The translations under genes and the position numbers were made by a program. Under the pieces are notes generated by a model. The model worked only from the letters and a program-made list of their open reading frames with translations, was not told the DNA's origin and searched no databases. A stretch of DNA of 64,000 nt. It comes from Alphaproteobacteria bacterium (GTDB lineage: Bacteria; Myxococcota_A; UBA796; UBA2385). This document shows positions 45,008 through 53,672 of the stretch, in pieces (the stretch's first letter is position 1; each line of letters begins with the position of its first letter). The stretch is from NCBI GenBank assembly GCA_020632755.1, contig JACKEY010000013.1, positions 1-64,000 of the forward strand, read 5' to 3'.

Positions 45008-46327
45008 CTACTCGCCGCCGGTCTCGGCCCCGCCGCAGTAGGGCGTCTCGTTGGCCTCGCGCAGCTCGTCTTCCAGGTAGGGGTAGGACCAGATGTCCTT
45101 GCGGATCCGGTCGACCTTGAAGGTGCCCTTGACCAGGACCACGGACGCCGACTCGAAGCCTTCGTAGAGGACCTGGAACTCGCCGGACACGGTGCCGCCC
45201 TTCTCGATGACCGAGCCCTTGTCGACCTTGACCCAGCTGGAGTGCATCTCCATCCAGCCGTCCAGGCCCCACAGGTGCTCGTCGATGGGCCGCCAGTCGT
45301 TGCTCTCGACCTTCAGGCCGAAGCTGTCGGGGTCGGCGGCGGCCGGGTCACCGGGATCGGTGCCGTTCATGGCGGTCTGGCTGATCTCGGTGCTCCACGC
45401 GTCGGCCTGGGACTGGAGCTCCTGGTAGGCGGCGTCGTAGCCGCTCATGTCCGGGTCTTCTTCCGTGCGGTCGACGATCTGCGAGCCCCAGATGTTCTCG
45501 GTCGCGCGGTTGCCGCTGCCCACGTTGTAGCTGGTCTCGAAGGTCGGACCGGCGCCCAGGTCGTCGAACTGGCCGTAGGCCACTTCCACGCTGGCGAATT
45601 CCTCGGCCGCGAACTTGGCGTGGCCGAAGCCCGCCGCCCACTCGCTGGTGTGGTACCAGAGGATGGGATCGCCGTAGTCGTCGACCTCGCCGGGGGAGCG
45701 CTGGTAGGCGCCGGCGTTGAGGTAGTAGATGGTGCCGTCTTCGTCGGCGGACCAGGCGTCCAGCCAGGGCTGGCCGTCGGTGTAGACCGGCGACGCGGTG
45801 CCGTCGTCGTTGAGGTCCAGGCACTCGACCGGCGCGTAGTCCGGCTTGATCACGAAGGTGAACCGGAAGTCCTGGCCGTGGCCGAGCTTGTTGTGGATGG
45901 TGACCTGCAGGTCGCCTTCGCCGTTGATGAGCGCTTCGCTGCGCCAGGCGTCGAGGGGCTCGGTCAGGTAGTAGTAGCCGTCGTTCTGCAGGAAGGTGTG
46001 GTAGTCGAGGGCGGCGAGGCTCGCGCACTCGGTGGCGATCTCGCCCTCGGGGCAGCCGCCGTCGGACGGGTCGCAGGCGCCACCGATGAACCGGTCGTCG
46101 CTGTACTCGTCGCCCTCGGGGCCGATGTAGCCGGCCTCGAAGTCGCCGGTCTCGTCGTCCCAGCCACGCGCGCAGTCGAAGATGAGCTTGCTGTCCTCGC
46201 GGACATCGAGCTTGCCCTCGGCGACGGTGGCGGAGTCGTTGGCGGCCAGCCAGGCGTGCCAGGTGCCGCTGACTTCGGCGTCCTGGGGAGCGCAGCCGAG
46301 CATCAGCAGGGCGAGGGTGGCGATCAT
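45008..46327 (-). CDS. Lipoprotein of unknown function
   Basis: A 439-residue lipoprotein with the Cys at residue 12 (LMLGC) after an uncharged signal peptide. The mature protein is Asp/Glu/Trp/Tyr-rich, predicted beta, with several Cys residues and repeated WYHTSEW- and DAWS-like aromatic patches. No known domain was recognised. The ATG at 46327 is set by GAGG six bases upstream and by a strong promoter whose start lies near 46351. The promoter excludes the longer reading frame beginning at 46357. Confidence 0.65.
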   Translation of the reverse strand: MIATLALLMLGCAPQDAEVSGTWHAWLAANDSATVAEGKLDVREDSKLIFDCARGWDDETGDFEAGYIGPEGDEYSDDRFIGGACDPSDGGCPEGEIATECASLAALDYHTFLQNDGYYYLTEPLDAWRSEALINGEGDLQVTIHNKLGHGQDFRFTFVIKPDYAPVECLDLNDDGTASPVYTDGQPWLDAWSADEDGTIYYLNAGAYQRSPGEVDDYGDPILWYHTSEWAAGFGHAKFAAEEFASVEVAYGQFDDLGAGPTFETSYNVGSGNRATENIWGSQIVDRTEEDPDMSGYDAAYQELQSQADAWSTEISQTAMNGTDPGDPAAADPDSFGLKVESNDWRPIDEHLWGLDGWMEMHSSWVKVDKGSVIEKGGTVSGEFQVLYEGFESASVVLVKGTFKVDRIRKDIWSYPYLEDELREANETPYCGGAETGGE

Positions 46328-46357
46328 GTCGGACCTCATCGGGGCAGAAGACAGCAC

Positions 46358-46386
46358 TGTATAGGCGAGGCCCCCGCCGGGGTCAA
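46358..46386 (-). promoter_or_regulatory. Strong sigma-70-like promoter
   Basis: Read leftward: TTGACC (46386-46381), a 17-base spacer, TATACA (46363-46358). This is the best consensus promoter in the window. It drives the 46327 lipoprotein with a leader of about 24 bases. Confidence 0.75.
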
Positions 46387-46405
46387 GGCGGGCGGCGGCC
46401 CGGAT

Positions 46406-47383
46406 TCACCGGGGGGCGAGGACGTCGGCCAGACCTTCGCGAGCCGAGGGCCAGGCCCACTCCATGGACAGCTCCTGCTCGATGCGGTCGACCCGCATGC
46501 GGGCGCTGGCCCGGAACAGCTTGAGGTTGTCCGGCGTCAGGCGGGGATGGCGACCCAGGCGGCTGGCCACGCGCTCGTTGGTGCGGGCGAGGGCTTCCTG
46601 GACGTAGGAGGGGATCCACGTCGAGAAGAACCGCACGGGAGCGCCGCCGACGTGGCGGTGGACCTCGGCGTAGAAGTCCCGGAGCGTGAGCGGCGCCCGG
46701 TCGGCGAGGTTGTAGATCGCCCCGTCCACGCCACCCCCGGCCACGGCCCGCAGTCCGGTCACGGCGTCGTCGATGTGGATGGTCGGCACGTAGTTGCGGC
46801 CTTCGCCGGGCAGGCGTGCGGTGCCCGCGGCGATCTGGTCGGCCAGCATGAACGGGAAGCCCGGGCCGTAGACCGCCGCGAGCCGCACGATGCGCCCGGG
46901 CACGCCCCGCTCGTCGCAGGCAGCCGCGAGCAGCTGCTCGGCGGCGACCTTGCTCTTCCCGTAGCGGGTGTCGGGCTGCGGCGGCATGTCCTCGCCGACG
47001 ACCAGCCCGCTGCGGTCGCCGTAGACCGCGCAGGTGCTGGTGAACACCAGGCTGTTCAGGCTGCCGGTGCCGACGCGATCGACGGCGTCGAGCAGGCCCT
47101 GCATGCCGGCGCGGTTCACCAGGTCGGGGGTCTGCTGCGGACCAGGGCCCCGCAGGCCGCCGGCCAGGTGGTAGACGACCTCGGCGCCGTCCAGACCCTG
47201 CTCCAGCACGTCGCGGGACGACAGGTCGCCCACCAGGCAGGCGGCGCCCAGCGCCTCGACCTCGCGGGCCTTGTCGGCGCTGCGGGCCAGGCCGGTGACC
47301 TGATCGCCGGCGGCGACCAGCGCGGCGACGAGCCGCTGGCCGACGCGGCCGTTGGCCCCTGTGACGAAGACCTTGCTGCCCAT
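46406..47383 (-). CDS. NAD-dependent epimerase/dehydratase (extended SDR)
   Basis: A 325-residue extended short-chain dehydrogenase with the cofactor motif TGANGRVGQRL at the N-terminus and TSTCAVYGD with catalytic YGKSK. GPGFPFMLADQ and IHIDDAV occur in the substrate half. It is likely a nucleotide-sugar epimerase or a steroid-dehydrogenase-like enzyme; the substrate cannot be set. GAGGAG lies six bases before the ATG. It follows the multihaem cytochrome gene after 35 bases, but a TACGGG hexamer upstream could give its own start. Confidence 0.85.
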   Translation of the reverse strand: MGSKVFVTGANGRVGQRLVAALVAAGDQVTGLARSADKAREVEALGAACLVGDLSSRDVLEQGLDGAEVVYHLAGGLRGPGPQQTPDLVNRAGMQGLLDAVDRVGTGSLNSLVFTSTCAVYGDRSGLVVGEDMPPQPDTRYGKSKVAAEQLLAAACDERGVPGRIVRLAAVYGPGFPFMLADQIAAGTARLPGEGRNYVPTIHIDDAVTGLRAVAGGGVDGAIYNLADRAPLTLRDFYAEVHRHVGGAPVRFFSTWIPSYVQEALARTNERVASRLGRHPRLTPDNLKLFRASARMRVDRIEQELSMEWAWPSAREGLADVLAPR

Positions 47384-47418
47384 GGCTCGCTCCTCGGGAG
47401 ACCCGGCCCGTAGCGCAG

Positions 47419-48726
47419 TCACGGCTGCTCGGGCAAGGGGCTTCCGGCGACCACCGCCCCGGAGCGGCGCGCGACCTCCCGGCGCTGCGGGTAGTCGGTC
47501 AGCCCGTGGTGGGCGGCGTTCTCCGCGCTGATCCGCTCGTGCTCCAGCCGCACCTCCACCCGGGCGCCGTCCGCCGGCATCACGAAGGGCACGACGAGCT
47601 CCTTGGACTCCCCCGGGAACAGCCGCTCGTCGTCGAGCTTCCGCGCCACCGGCCACCAGATCCAGCGCTGGCCGTAGCGGGCGCGGCCGCCGGCGATGGC
47701 GTGGTCCTGGCCGTCGACCACCGACACCTCCACGAACAGCTGGCGCTCGGGATCCCCGGTCGGCACGGCGTGCCCGGCCCGGGCGTTGCCGACCGCGATC
47801 CGTGCCTGCACGACCTCTCCCGGCATCGCCTCGTCGGGCAGCTGGAGCGCCAGGTCGAGCCCTCCCTCCCAGGCGAAGGCGGTGCCCTCTGCCTCGCCCA
47901 TAGGCGCGAGCCCGAGCTCCGCCATCGCCCGGGCCTGGTGGTCGTCCTTGGGGATGAGCGCGCCAGGCCAGGCGTGGCGGCGGGTCTGGCGCACCGGCGC
48001 CCCGGGCGCCACCGCGCGCTCGACCGTCGGCATGTGGCAGTCCTGGCAGGGCTGGTCGGGGACCGTGCCCGCCGCCCGGACCTGTTCCCACTCCTGGCCG
48101 GTCGTGAAGTGGCAGACCAGCGCGTCTTCGAGCCGCACGGCGGCCTGGTGGCAGGACAGGCACAGGTCGGCCTGCTGCAGGCTCGGGTCGATCACCGTCG
48201 GGTGCGGGGCCACGTTGTCGGCGTGCACCGCCGCGATGCCGTCCGGCCGCCAGTGGCAGGTCAGGCAGCTGATGCCCTCTGCCTGCCACGCGGGGTCGAA
48301 GGCCGCGTTGTCGGCGCGCTGCACCTGGCGCACGCCGTCGTCGGGATCCCAGGTGACGCGCTCCTGCTGCTGATCGGCGGCGGGCGTGTGGCAGTTGATG
48401 CAGATCCAGCCGACCTGGGGGTCCTTGTGCAGCTCGCCCTGGAACTGGGCGTCGGTCCAGGCGTGCGCGTGCGTGGACGCCTGCCACTCCCGGTAGATCT
48501 CCTGGTGGCACATGCCGCAGTCGGCGGCGCGGTTGCCGGTGGTGCCGGAGAAGGGTGCGGCGCCGGAGGGCACGCGCGGCGACCACCACGCCCGGTCCTG
48601 GAGGGCGTGCAGATCGGCGGGCGTCGGGTCCGAGGGCAGCGCGACGCTGCGCGGCGTCGCCCCTGCGGCGGAGGCCGCCAGGACCAGCAGGAGCAGGACC
48701 GGCCGCAGCTGCGCCCGGGGGCTCAC
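47419..48726 (-). CDS. Secreted five-haem cytochrome c family protein
   Basis: A 435-residue protein with a signal peptide (cleavage near SAAGA) and five CxxCH haem sites: CGMCH, CINCH, CLTCH, CLSCH and CQDCH. The first site context CHQEIYREWQASTHAHA is typical of cytochrome c-554-like proteins. The last 170 residues form a beta domain without haem sites. It should act in periplasmic or extracellular electron transfer; the redox partner is unknown. The GTG start overlaps the FG-GAP gene stop as GTGA, so the two are coupled. Confidence 0.85.
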   Translation of the reverse strand: MSPRAQLRPVLLLLVLAASAAGATPRSVALPSDPTPADLHALQDRAWWSPRVPSGAAPFSGTTGNRAADCGMCHQEIYREWQASTHAHAWTDAQFQGELHKDPQVGWICINCHTPAADQQQERVTWDPDDGVRQVQRADNAAFDPAWQAEGISCLTCHWRPDGIAAVHADNVAPHPTVIDPSLQQADLCLSCHQAAVRLEDALVCHFTTGQEWEQVRAAGTVPDQPCQDCHMPTVERAVAPGAPVRQTRRHAWPGALIPKDDHQARAMAELGLAPMGEAEGTAFAWEGGLDLALQLPDEAMPGEVVQARIAVGNARAGHAVPTGDPERQLFVEVSVVDGQDHAIAGGRARYGQRWIWWPVARKLDDERLFPGESKELVVPFVMPADGARVEVRLEHERISAENAAHHGLTDYPQRREVARRSGAVVAGSPLPEQP

Positions 48727-51035
48727 CGGGACGCGCTGCCCTGGGTGCCGACGACGCTGCCGCCCGCCAGCAGGAACACGGCTTCGCTGCTGCCGTCGCC
48801 GTCCAGGTCGGTCATGTAGACCGCCCCATCGGGCTGCTCGGAGGTCGCCCAGGCCACGGGCGGGGCCACGGCGCCGGCCAGGGTCGGCAGCAGCACGATG
48901 CGACCGAGCTCGGCGTCGGCGAGCACGATGTCCAGCAGGCCGTCCCCGTCGGCGTCGGACAGCCCGGGCACGCCGCCCACCGTCGTGGTGAACTGCTGTC
49001 CCCAGCCGTCGACGGTCAGCGTGCCGTCGACCGAGATCAGCTCGTCCCGGCCGTCGCCGTCGAGGTCTTCGGCCAGCAGCCGGCAGCCGGTGGCGCTGCA
49101 CGAGATCAGCTCGTCCAGCCCGTCGCCGTCGGGGTCGTACAGGGCGATGTCGCCGACCGCGCCGCCGAAGCTGCCGCTGTCCAGCTGCTCGAGGTTGTAG
49201 GCGTAGGTGACCCAGCCGCCGGCCGCGTCCGCGACCGTGAAGCGCCGCAGGCTCGGGTCGTCGGGGTAGCCGCAGGCGATGTGCTCGCCGCTGACCTTGC
49301 CGCCGTTGAGCTTGAGCGGCGTGTAGCCGCTGCTGCCGTCGATGCGGATCCGGAAGGCCTTGTCGGGCAGGGCGTCGCCTTCGCCCTGGTTGTCGACCAG
49401 CACGTACCAGTCGGGGGCGCAGTACACCATCTCCTTGGCGTCGCCGGTCGCGTTGAGCGGCACGTTGCCCGTGACGTCGAAGCCGCCGTCGGCCGCCTGG
49501 CGCCAGACCTGCATCGCGGGCTCACCGCTGACGTCGACCCAGCCGATCAGGTCGTCGTCGCCGTCGCCGTCGATGTCCCGGAGCGCGATGGGCCCGGACA
49601 CGCTGGTGACCAGCGCCGACAGCGAGCGTGCGCCGATGGACCAGCCGGCGGCGTCCAGCTCGCCGCCGTGGATGACCACGCCGTCGTCGAGGATCGCCAG
49701 ATCGGCGACGTCGTCGCCGTTCAGATCGCCGGCCACCACCGGGCCGGTGAGCGCGATGCCGTCGGTGCTGCGGGCGATGAACCGCTCGGTCTCCTGGTCC
49801 CAGAAGATGCGGTGCAGCAGGCCGCCGTCCACGATGAGCAGGTCGACGTCGCCGTCCTGATCGACGTCGGCGGTGGCCAGGTTGACCGTCGGGTAGGCCT
49901 GCTCGTACTTCTCCCAGCCGTTGAGGCTGGAGAAGAAGACGACGGACTGCGAGCCACTGCTGGGCCCGCTGACGCCGAGCAGGTCCAGGATGCCGTCGCC
50001 GTCGAGGTCGACCGGGGTGCGCAGCTGGGCGTCGGCCCCCCACGCGTAGTTGTCGAGCACCGGCGGGCTCGCGCCTGTCCAGCCGTCTTCGTCGTGGGCG
50101 TAGCGCCGCAGCCAGCCGGTGGTCGGGTCGACGACCGTCACGTCGGCGATGCCGTCGGCGTCCTGGTCCGCGGCGACCAGCGCGGTGATCCGGTAGTCCA
50201 GCTCGACCGGGCTGACCGGGGTGAAGCCCCAGGTACCGTCGCCCTTGAACAGCTCGATGAGCCCGCTCTCGGCGTCGGACAGGCCGATGGTGATGTCGGC
50301 GAGCTGGTCGCCGTCGACGTCGGACACGCTGGCGCCCACGACGCTCAGGTCCGGGCTCTGCCAGGCCACGCCCCAGGAGTAGCCGCCGGTCGGGTGGCCG
50401 CGGAGCACCACGACCTGGCCGCCGCCCCACAGCACCAGGTCCAGGACCCCGTCCGTGTCGACCTGGGCGCTGCGCATGCCGACGATCTCGAAGTCGGGCT
50501 CGAGCACGGTCCAGGCGACCTGGCCGGCGCCGGCCGGCTGCCACACGACGCGGGTGCCGTCGGTGACGGCCACGCCGCCGGTGCCCCGGGCCAGCCGTGT
50601 CGCGGTGGACAGGCCTTCCGGGGCGGGCAGGGTGGTGTCGAGGGCCAGATCCGGCAGGGGCCCGCCGAGGACCAGGGCGTCGGCGGTGGCGCCCGTCTCG
50701 GCGCCGTCTTCGGACGAGGCGATGCGCACCGTGTAGCGCCCGGGCTCGCTGCTGCGCACCTCGGCCAGGGCCTGGCCTTCGGCGTCCAGGTAGACGTCGG
50801 CGTCGAGCAGGTTGGCGCCGGTGCCGTCCAGCGCCAGGCCGACCAAGCCGCCCGGCACGGCCGCGCCCCAGTCGTTGACCAGGCGCAGCGGCAGGCCCAC
50901 CACGTCGCTGCCGATGGCGTCGGTGATGTCCACGCGCACGCCAGCGCCGCCGTCGATCTCGGTGAGGGTCGAGGGGAGGTCGTCGTCGCCGCCGGTGCAG
51001 GCGAGGAGCAGGGCGAGGGGGAGGAGGGCTGCCAT
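48723..51035 (-). CDS. FG-GAP/VCBS-repeat surface lipoprotein
   Basis: A 770-residue lipoprotein with the Cys at residue 13 (LLLAC) and no charged residue before it. An Ig-like domain (about 20-130) precedes a beta-propeller with many calcium-loop FG-GAP repeats of the DxDxDGxxD type (DVDGDQLADI, DLDGDGILDL, DVDQDGDVDL, DIDGDGDDDL, DLDGDGRDEL). It is probably on the outer surface and binds calcium. It is coupled to the multihaem cytochrome downstream and lies 41 bases after a subtilase gene. GGGG lies five bases from the ATG. Confidence 0.82.
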   Translation of the reverse strand: MAALLPLALLLACTGGDDDLPSTLTEIDGGAGVRVDITDAIGSDVVGLPLRLVNDWGAAVPGGLVGLALDGTGANLLDADVYLDAEGQALAEVRSSEPGRYTVRIASSEDGAETGATADALVLGGPLPDLALDTTLPAPEGLSTATRLARGTGGVAVTDGTRVVWQPAGAGQVAWTVLEPDFEIVGMRSAQVDTDGVLDLVLWGGGQVVVLRGHPTGGYSWGVAWQSPDLSVVGASVSDVDGDQLADITIGLSDAESGLIELFKGDGTWGFTPVSPVELDYRITALVAADQDADGIADVTVVDPTTGWLRRYAHDEDGWTGASPPVLDNYAWGADAQLRTPVDLDGDGILDLLGVSGPSSGSQSVVFFSSLNGWEKYEQAYPTVNLATADVDQDGDVDLLIVDGGLLHRIFWDQETERFIARSTDGIALTGPVVAGDLNGDDVADLAILDDGVVIHGGELDAAGWSIGARSLSALVTSVSGPIALRDIDGDGDDDLIGWVDVSGEPAMQVWRQAADGGFDVTGNVPLNATGDAKEMVYCAPDWYVLVDNQGEGDALPDKAFRIRIDGSSGYTPLKLNGGKVSGEHIACGYPDDPSLRRFTVADAAGGWVTYAYNLEQLDSGSFGGAVGDIALYDPDGDGLDELISCSATGCRLLAEDLDGDGRDELISVDGTLTVDGWGQQFTTTVGGVPGLSDADGDGLLDIVLADAELGRIVLLPTLAGAVAPPVAWATSEQPDGAVYMTDLDGDGSSEAVFLLAGGSVVGTQGSASR

Positions 51036-51076
51036 GAGGTCCCCGGGAGGTGCGGGCCAGTGAGAGGCGCAGGGTA

Positions 51077-52762
51077 TCAGCGGTCGCGGCCCGGTGGCGC
51101 GTCCACCGCGTCGCGGCGGCGTCGCAGGGCGGCGAGGGGCCAGACGAGCGGCAGCAGGAAGGCTCCGACCCCGGGGCCCCAGCAGCTCGACGGCACGGCG
51201 TCCGGGTCCCGGAGGCGCACCTTGCCGCGGCCGAGGCCTTCGTCCTGTTCCTGCCAGGCGCGGCCTTCGTCGATGAGGTGGCCCTGCAGCCGATCGGCCG
51301 CCTCGAAGGGCGTGATGCCGGGCTCGGCGCTCATCAGCAGGGCCACCGTCGCGGCGACCACCGGGGTCGACGCAGAGGTGCCGTAGAAGTTCATCGGCCC
51401 GTACACGCTGGTCGTGACGCCGTCGGGGCCGGCCAGGTCGGGCTTGGGGTGGCCCGCGGTCGTCGGGCCGTGGCTGCTGAAGGCCTCGGGCGGGTTGGTG
51501 GCGTAGCCCTCGGCCCGCACCGCGCCGACGGTCAGCACCGCGGGGTGGCTGCCGGGGTCGGTGAGCGAGCTGGCCGCCACGGGCCGATACGTGTCGCCTC
51601 CCCGCGCCATGACATCGATGAGCACGTCGCCCGGGCCGTGGACCTTGACCAGGTCCAGGTAGTACCAGCCGGTCTCCTCGGCGGTCACGGTCAGGCGCTC
51701 GACGGGCTCGCAGCTGCCGCCGGCGTCCGGCTGGTCCCGCTCGGCCCGGCCGACGACCCTGCCGTCGGCGTCGTACATGTAGGCGTCGAAGTCGTTCCGC
51801 CCGCAGTCGTGGAACTCGTCCCAGGACAGCGCCAGCGACCGGGTGCCCGCGCGCAGGTAGATGGGCAGGGTCCGGCGGTCGTCGAAGAACTCGTGCACGC
51901 CGTCGCCGTCGCGGTCCTGGTAGGGCCCTCGCCAGTGCTCCTCGGCGTAGTTGCCGGCACTGGTGACCATCAGCACGCCGCCCGCCTGCAGGCGGTCCAT
52001 CAGGTCGGCGACCGGGCCCGAGCCGTCGTAGAAGCTGTTGTTGAAGAAGCTCATCGACATGCTGACCACGTCGATGCCCTCGCGGATCGCCCAGTCGACG
52101 GCGTTGTCCATGGTGACCACGCCGTTGACCCGCACCAGGTGCAGCTCGACGCCGGGGGCCAGGTCGCGGATCAGCTCGGCGCAGGCGACACCGTGGCTGC
52201 CGGCCTCGAAGCTGTAGCGGGGCCGCAGGGTGTCGATGGGCACCTCGCAGGAGCGGTGCGCCCAGCAGTCGTGGGTCTCCACGTCGCCGAGCTCGGCGGC
52301 GTGCAGCTCGGCGTTCTCCCACTGCACGTCGAAGATGGCGACCTTGACGCGGCTGCCGTCGGGGTAGCTGCCGTCGACGCCCTGGGCGTGCCAGGCGCTG
52401 GCGTTCACGGCGGCGTCCGCGTCCCAGGCTCGCCAGGTGCCGACGCCCTCCAGCTCGGCGCCGGCGTCCAGGGTCACGTCGTCGGGGACCGGCGGCGCGT
52501 CGTCGGGGGCGAGCTCGTCCTCCTCCACCCGGTCGACCACGGGTGGCTCCTCGACCCACCAGGCGCCTTCGGCCGGGACCTCTGCGACCACGCTGTGCGT
52601 CGCCGAGGACGCCAGCGCGCCGGGCCGATCGGCGCCTTCGACGCGGATCAGGTCGAAGGGCCCGACCTCGACCGGCAGGTCCGGGTCCACTGCGGCGTCG
52701 GTCGCGGCGCGCGCCGGTGCGCCGAGGGCGAAGGACAGGGGGGCCAGCAGGGCGGGGAGCAC
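51077..52762 (-). CDS. S8 subtilase-family serine protease with MYXO-CTERM-like tail
   Basis: A 561-residue secreted protease. The signal peptide lacks early charge (VLPALLAPLSFALGAPARA) and a prosegment of about 100 residues follows. The catalytic triad is D145 (VAIFDVQ), H190 (GSHGVACAE) and S463 (GTSASTP), with oxyanion N271. Residues 527-550 give Cys, a membrane helix and RRRR, the layout of MYXO-CTERM anchors. It is expected at the outer surface. TACTTT six bases before the GTG predicts a leaderless mRNA. It heads the block with the FG-GAP lipoprotein and cytochrome. Confidence 0.88.
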   Translation of the reverse strand: MLPALLAPLSFALGAPARAATDAAVDPDLPVEVGPFDLIRVEGADRPGALASSATHSVVAEVPAEGAWWVEEPPVVDRVEEDELAPDDAPPVPDDVTLDAGAELEGVGTWRAWDADAAVNASAWHAQGVDGSYPDGSRVKVAIFDVQWENAELHAAELGDVETHDCWAHRSCEVPIDTLRPRYSFEAGSHGVACAELIRDLAPGVELHLVRVNGVVTMDNAVDWAIREGIDVVSMSMSFFNNSFYDGSGPVADLMDRLQAGGVLMVTSAGNYAEEHWRGPYQDRDGDGVHEFFDDRRTLPIYLRAGTRSLALSWDEFHDCGRNDFDAYMYDADGRVVGRAERDQPDAGGSCEPVERLTVTAEETGWYYLDLVKVHGPGDVLIDVMARGGDTYRPVAASSLTDPGSHPAVLTVGAVRAEGYATNPPEAFSSHGPTTAGHPKPDLAGPDGVTTSVYGPMNFYGTSASTPVVAATVALLMSAEPGITPFEAADRLQGHLIDEGRAWQEQDEGLGRGKVRLRDPDAVPSSCWGPGVGAFLLPLVWPLAALRRRRDAVDAPPGRDR

Positions 52763-52768
52763 GGGCGC

Positions 52769-52774
52769 AAAGTA
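52769..52774 (-). promoter_or_regulatory. -10-like hexamer, predicted leaderless start of the subtilase
   Basis: TACTTT ends six bases before the GTG at 52762. It is mirrored by the element at 52802 on the other strand. Confidence 0.45.
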
Positions 52775-52801
52775 GCCCGACCGCGGCCCCTGCCGAGGGG
52801 A

Positions 52802-52807
52802 TAGGGC
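52802..52807 (+). promoter_or_regulatory. -10-like hexamer, predicted leaderless start of the MBL-like gene
   Basis: TAGGGC (GATAGGGC) ends six bases before the ATG at 52814. The spacer GCGGCC is the same as that before the 60720 gene. Confidence 0.4.
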
Positions 52808-52813
52808 GCGGCC

Positions 52814-53581
52814 ATGTCCTACCCCTACCGACTGCGGATGGAGCACGAGGGTCTGTGGAGCCTGCGCCTGGAGCGCGAAGGCCCCTGGCTGCGCTTCGAT
52901 CCGCGGAGTCCGCCCGACGACGGCCAGCTGGTCGTGCTGACCTGGTGCTGGCCCGAACACCTCGACGCCACCGCCGCCGCCCTGCGCGAGGGGCGCGACC
53001 TGACCGTCGTCGCCGCGCCCGAGATCCTGGACTGGCTGCACCGCCAGGGCGCGCCCCGCGACCGGCTGCTGGCCGCCCCGGTCGAGCGCGAGGGCCTGCG
53101 GATCGAGCAGGTCGAGTACACGCCGATCCCCTGGGTCACCCCCGACGAAGCGGTGCACAAGCTCAAGAGCGCCGTGCTCCGCCCCGACCGCGCGGTGGCC
53201 CGCCTGGGGCGCAAGCGCGGGCTGCCGCGCTGTGGACCGCGCATCACCGCGATCACCTTCCCCGACGGGCAGCGCCTGCTGCATCTCGCGCTGGCGCTGC
53301 ACCAGGGCACGCCCGACGGCTGGCTCGACGACGTGGTCGCGCGGTTCGGCGGCCCCGACCTGCTGGTCCTGGGCGCGGACCACGGGCACCAGGATGCCGT
53401 CCGCCAGCGGATCGCCCGGTTCTCGGCGCGGCGGGTCCTGGTGGTCGATCTGCTCGGCGAGGTGCGGCGCAACGTCGGCATGCCGACCGAGCTCCTGACG
53501 CCGATGGTCGATGCGCTGCGTGCCGATGGCCTTGACGCCTACGTCTTCGCGTCCAGGGTGAGCTATCGGTTCGAGGCCTGA
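52814..53581 (+). CDS. Degenerate metallo-beta-lactamase-fold-like protein
   Basis: A 255-residue cytoplasmic protein. Near residue 42 LVVLTWCWPEHLDATAAAL aligns with the THxHxDHxD motif of UlaG-type MBL hydrolases, but both early His and the Asp are replaced (W, W, E). The following VVAAPEILDWLHRQGAP and PDLLVLGADHGHQD segments also fit that fold. If correct it is a metal-free relative; the assignment rests on pattern alone. A true UlaG-like enzyme lies at 56505. It is divergent from the subtilase with only 51 bases between start codons. Confidence 0.4.
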   Translation: MSYPYRLRMEHEGLWSLRLEREGPWLRFDPRSPPDDGQLVVLTWCWPEHLDATAAALREGRDLTVVAAPEILDWLHRQGAPRDRLLAAPVEREGLRIEQVEYTPIPWVTPDEAVHKLKSAVLRPDRAVARLGRKRGLPRCGPRITAITFPDGQRLLHLALALHQGTPDGWLDDVVARFGGPDLLVLGADHGHQDAVRQRIARFSARRVLVVDLLGEVRRNVGMPTELLTPMVDALRADGLDAYVFASRVSYRFEA

Positions 53582-53589
53582 GCCTCCTC

Positions 53590-53606
53590 CGGGACCTGCC
53601 GTCCCG
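53590..53606. terminator. Hairpin after the MBL-like gene
   Basis: CGGGAC-CTGCC-GTCCCG, six perfect pairs, eight bases after the stop. There is no T-run. It is upstream of the SPFH promoter element (GCTACCGT, 53635-53642). Confidence 0.4.
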
Positions 53607-53672
53607 CTGCAATGAACCCGCCTGTCGGGCGAATGCTACCGTGCCCTTCCTCCCTCCCTTCGGAGCGCCTCC

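Noticed and set aside
46328..46357. Longer start of the 45008 lipoprotein at 46357
   Set aside because: That ATG lies against the -10 element; the lipobox and ribosome site fit the ATG at 46327.
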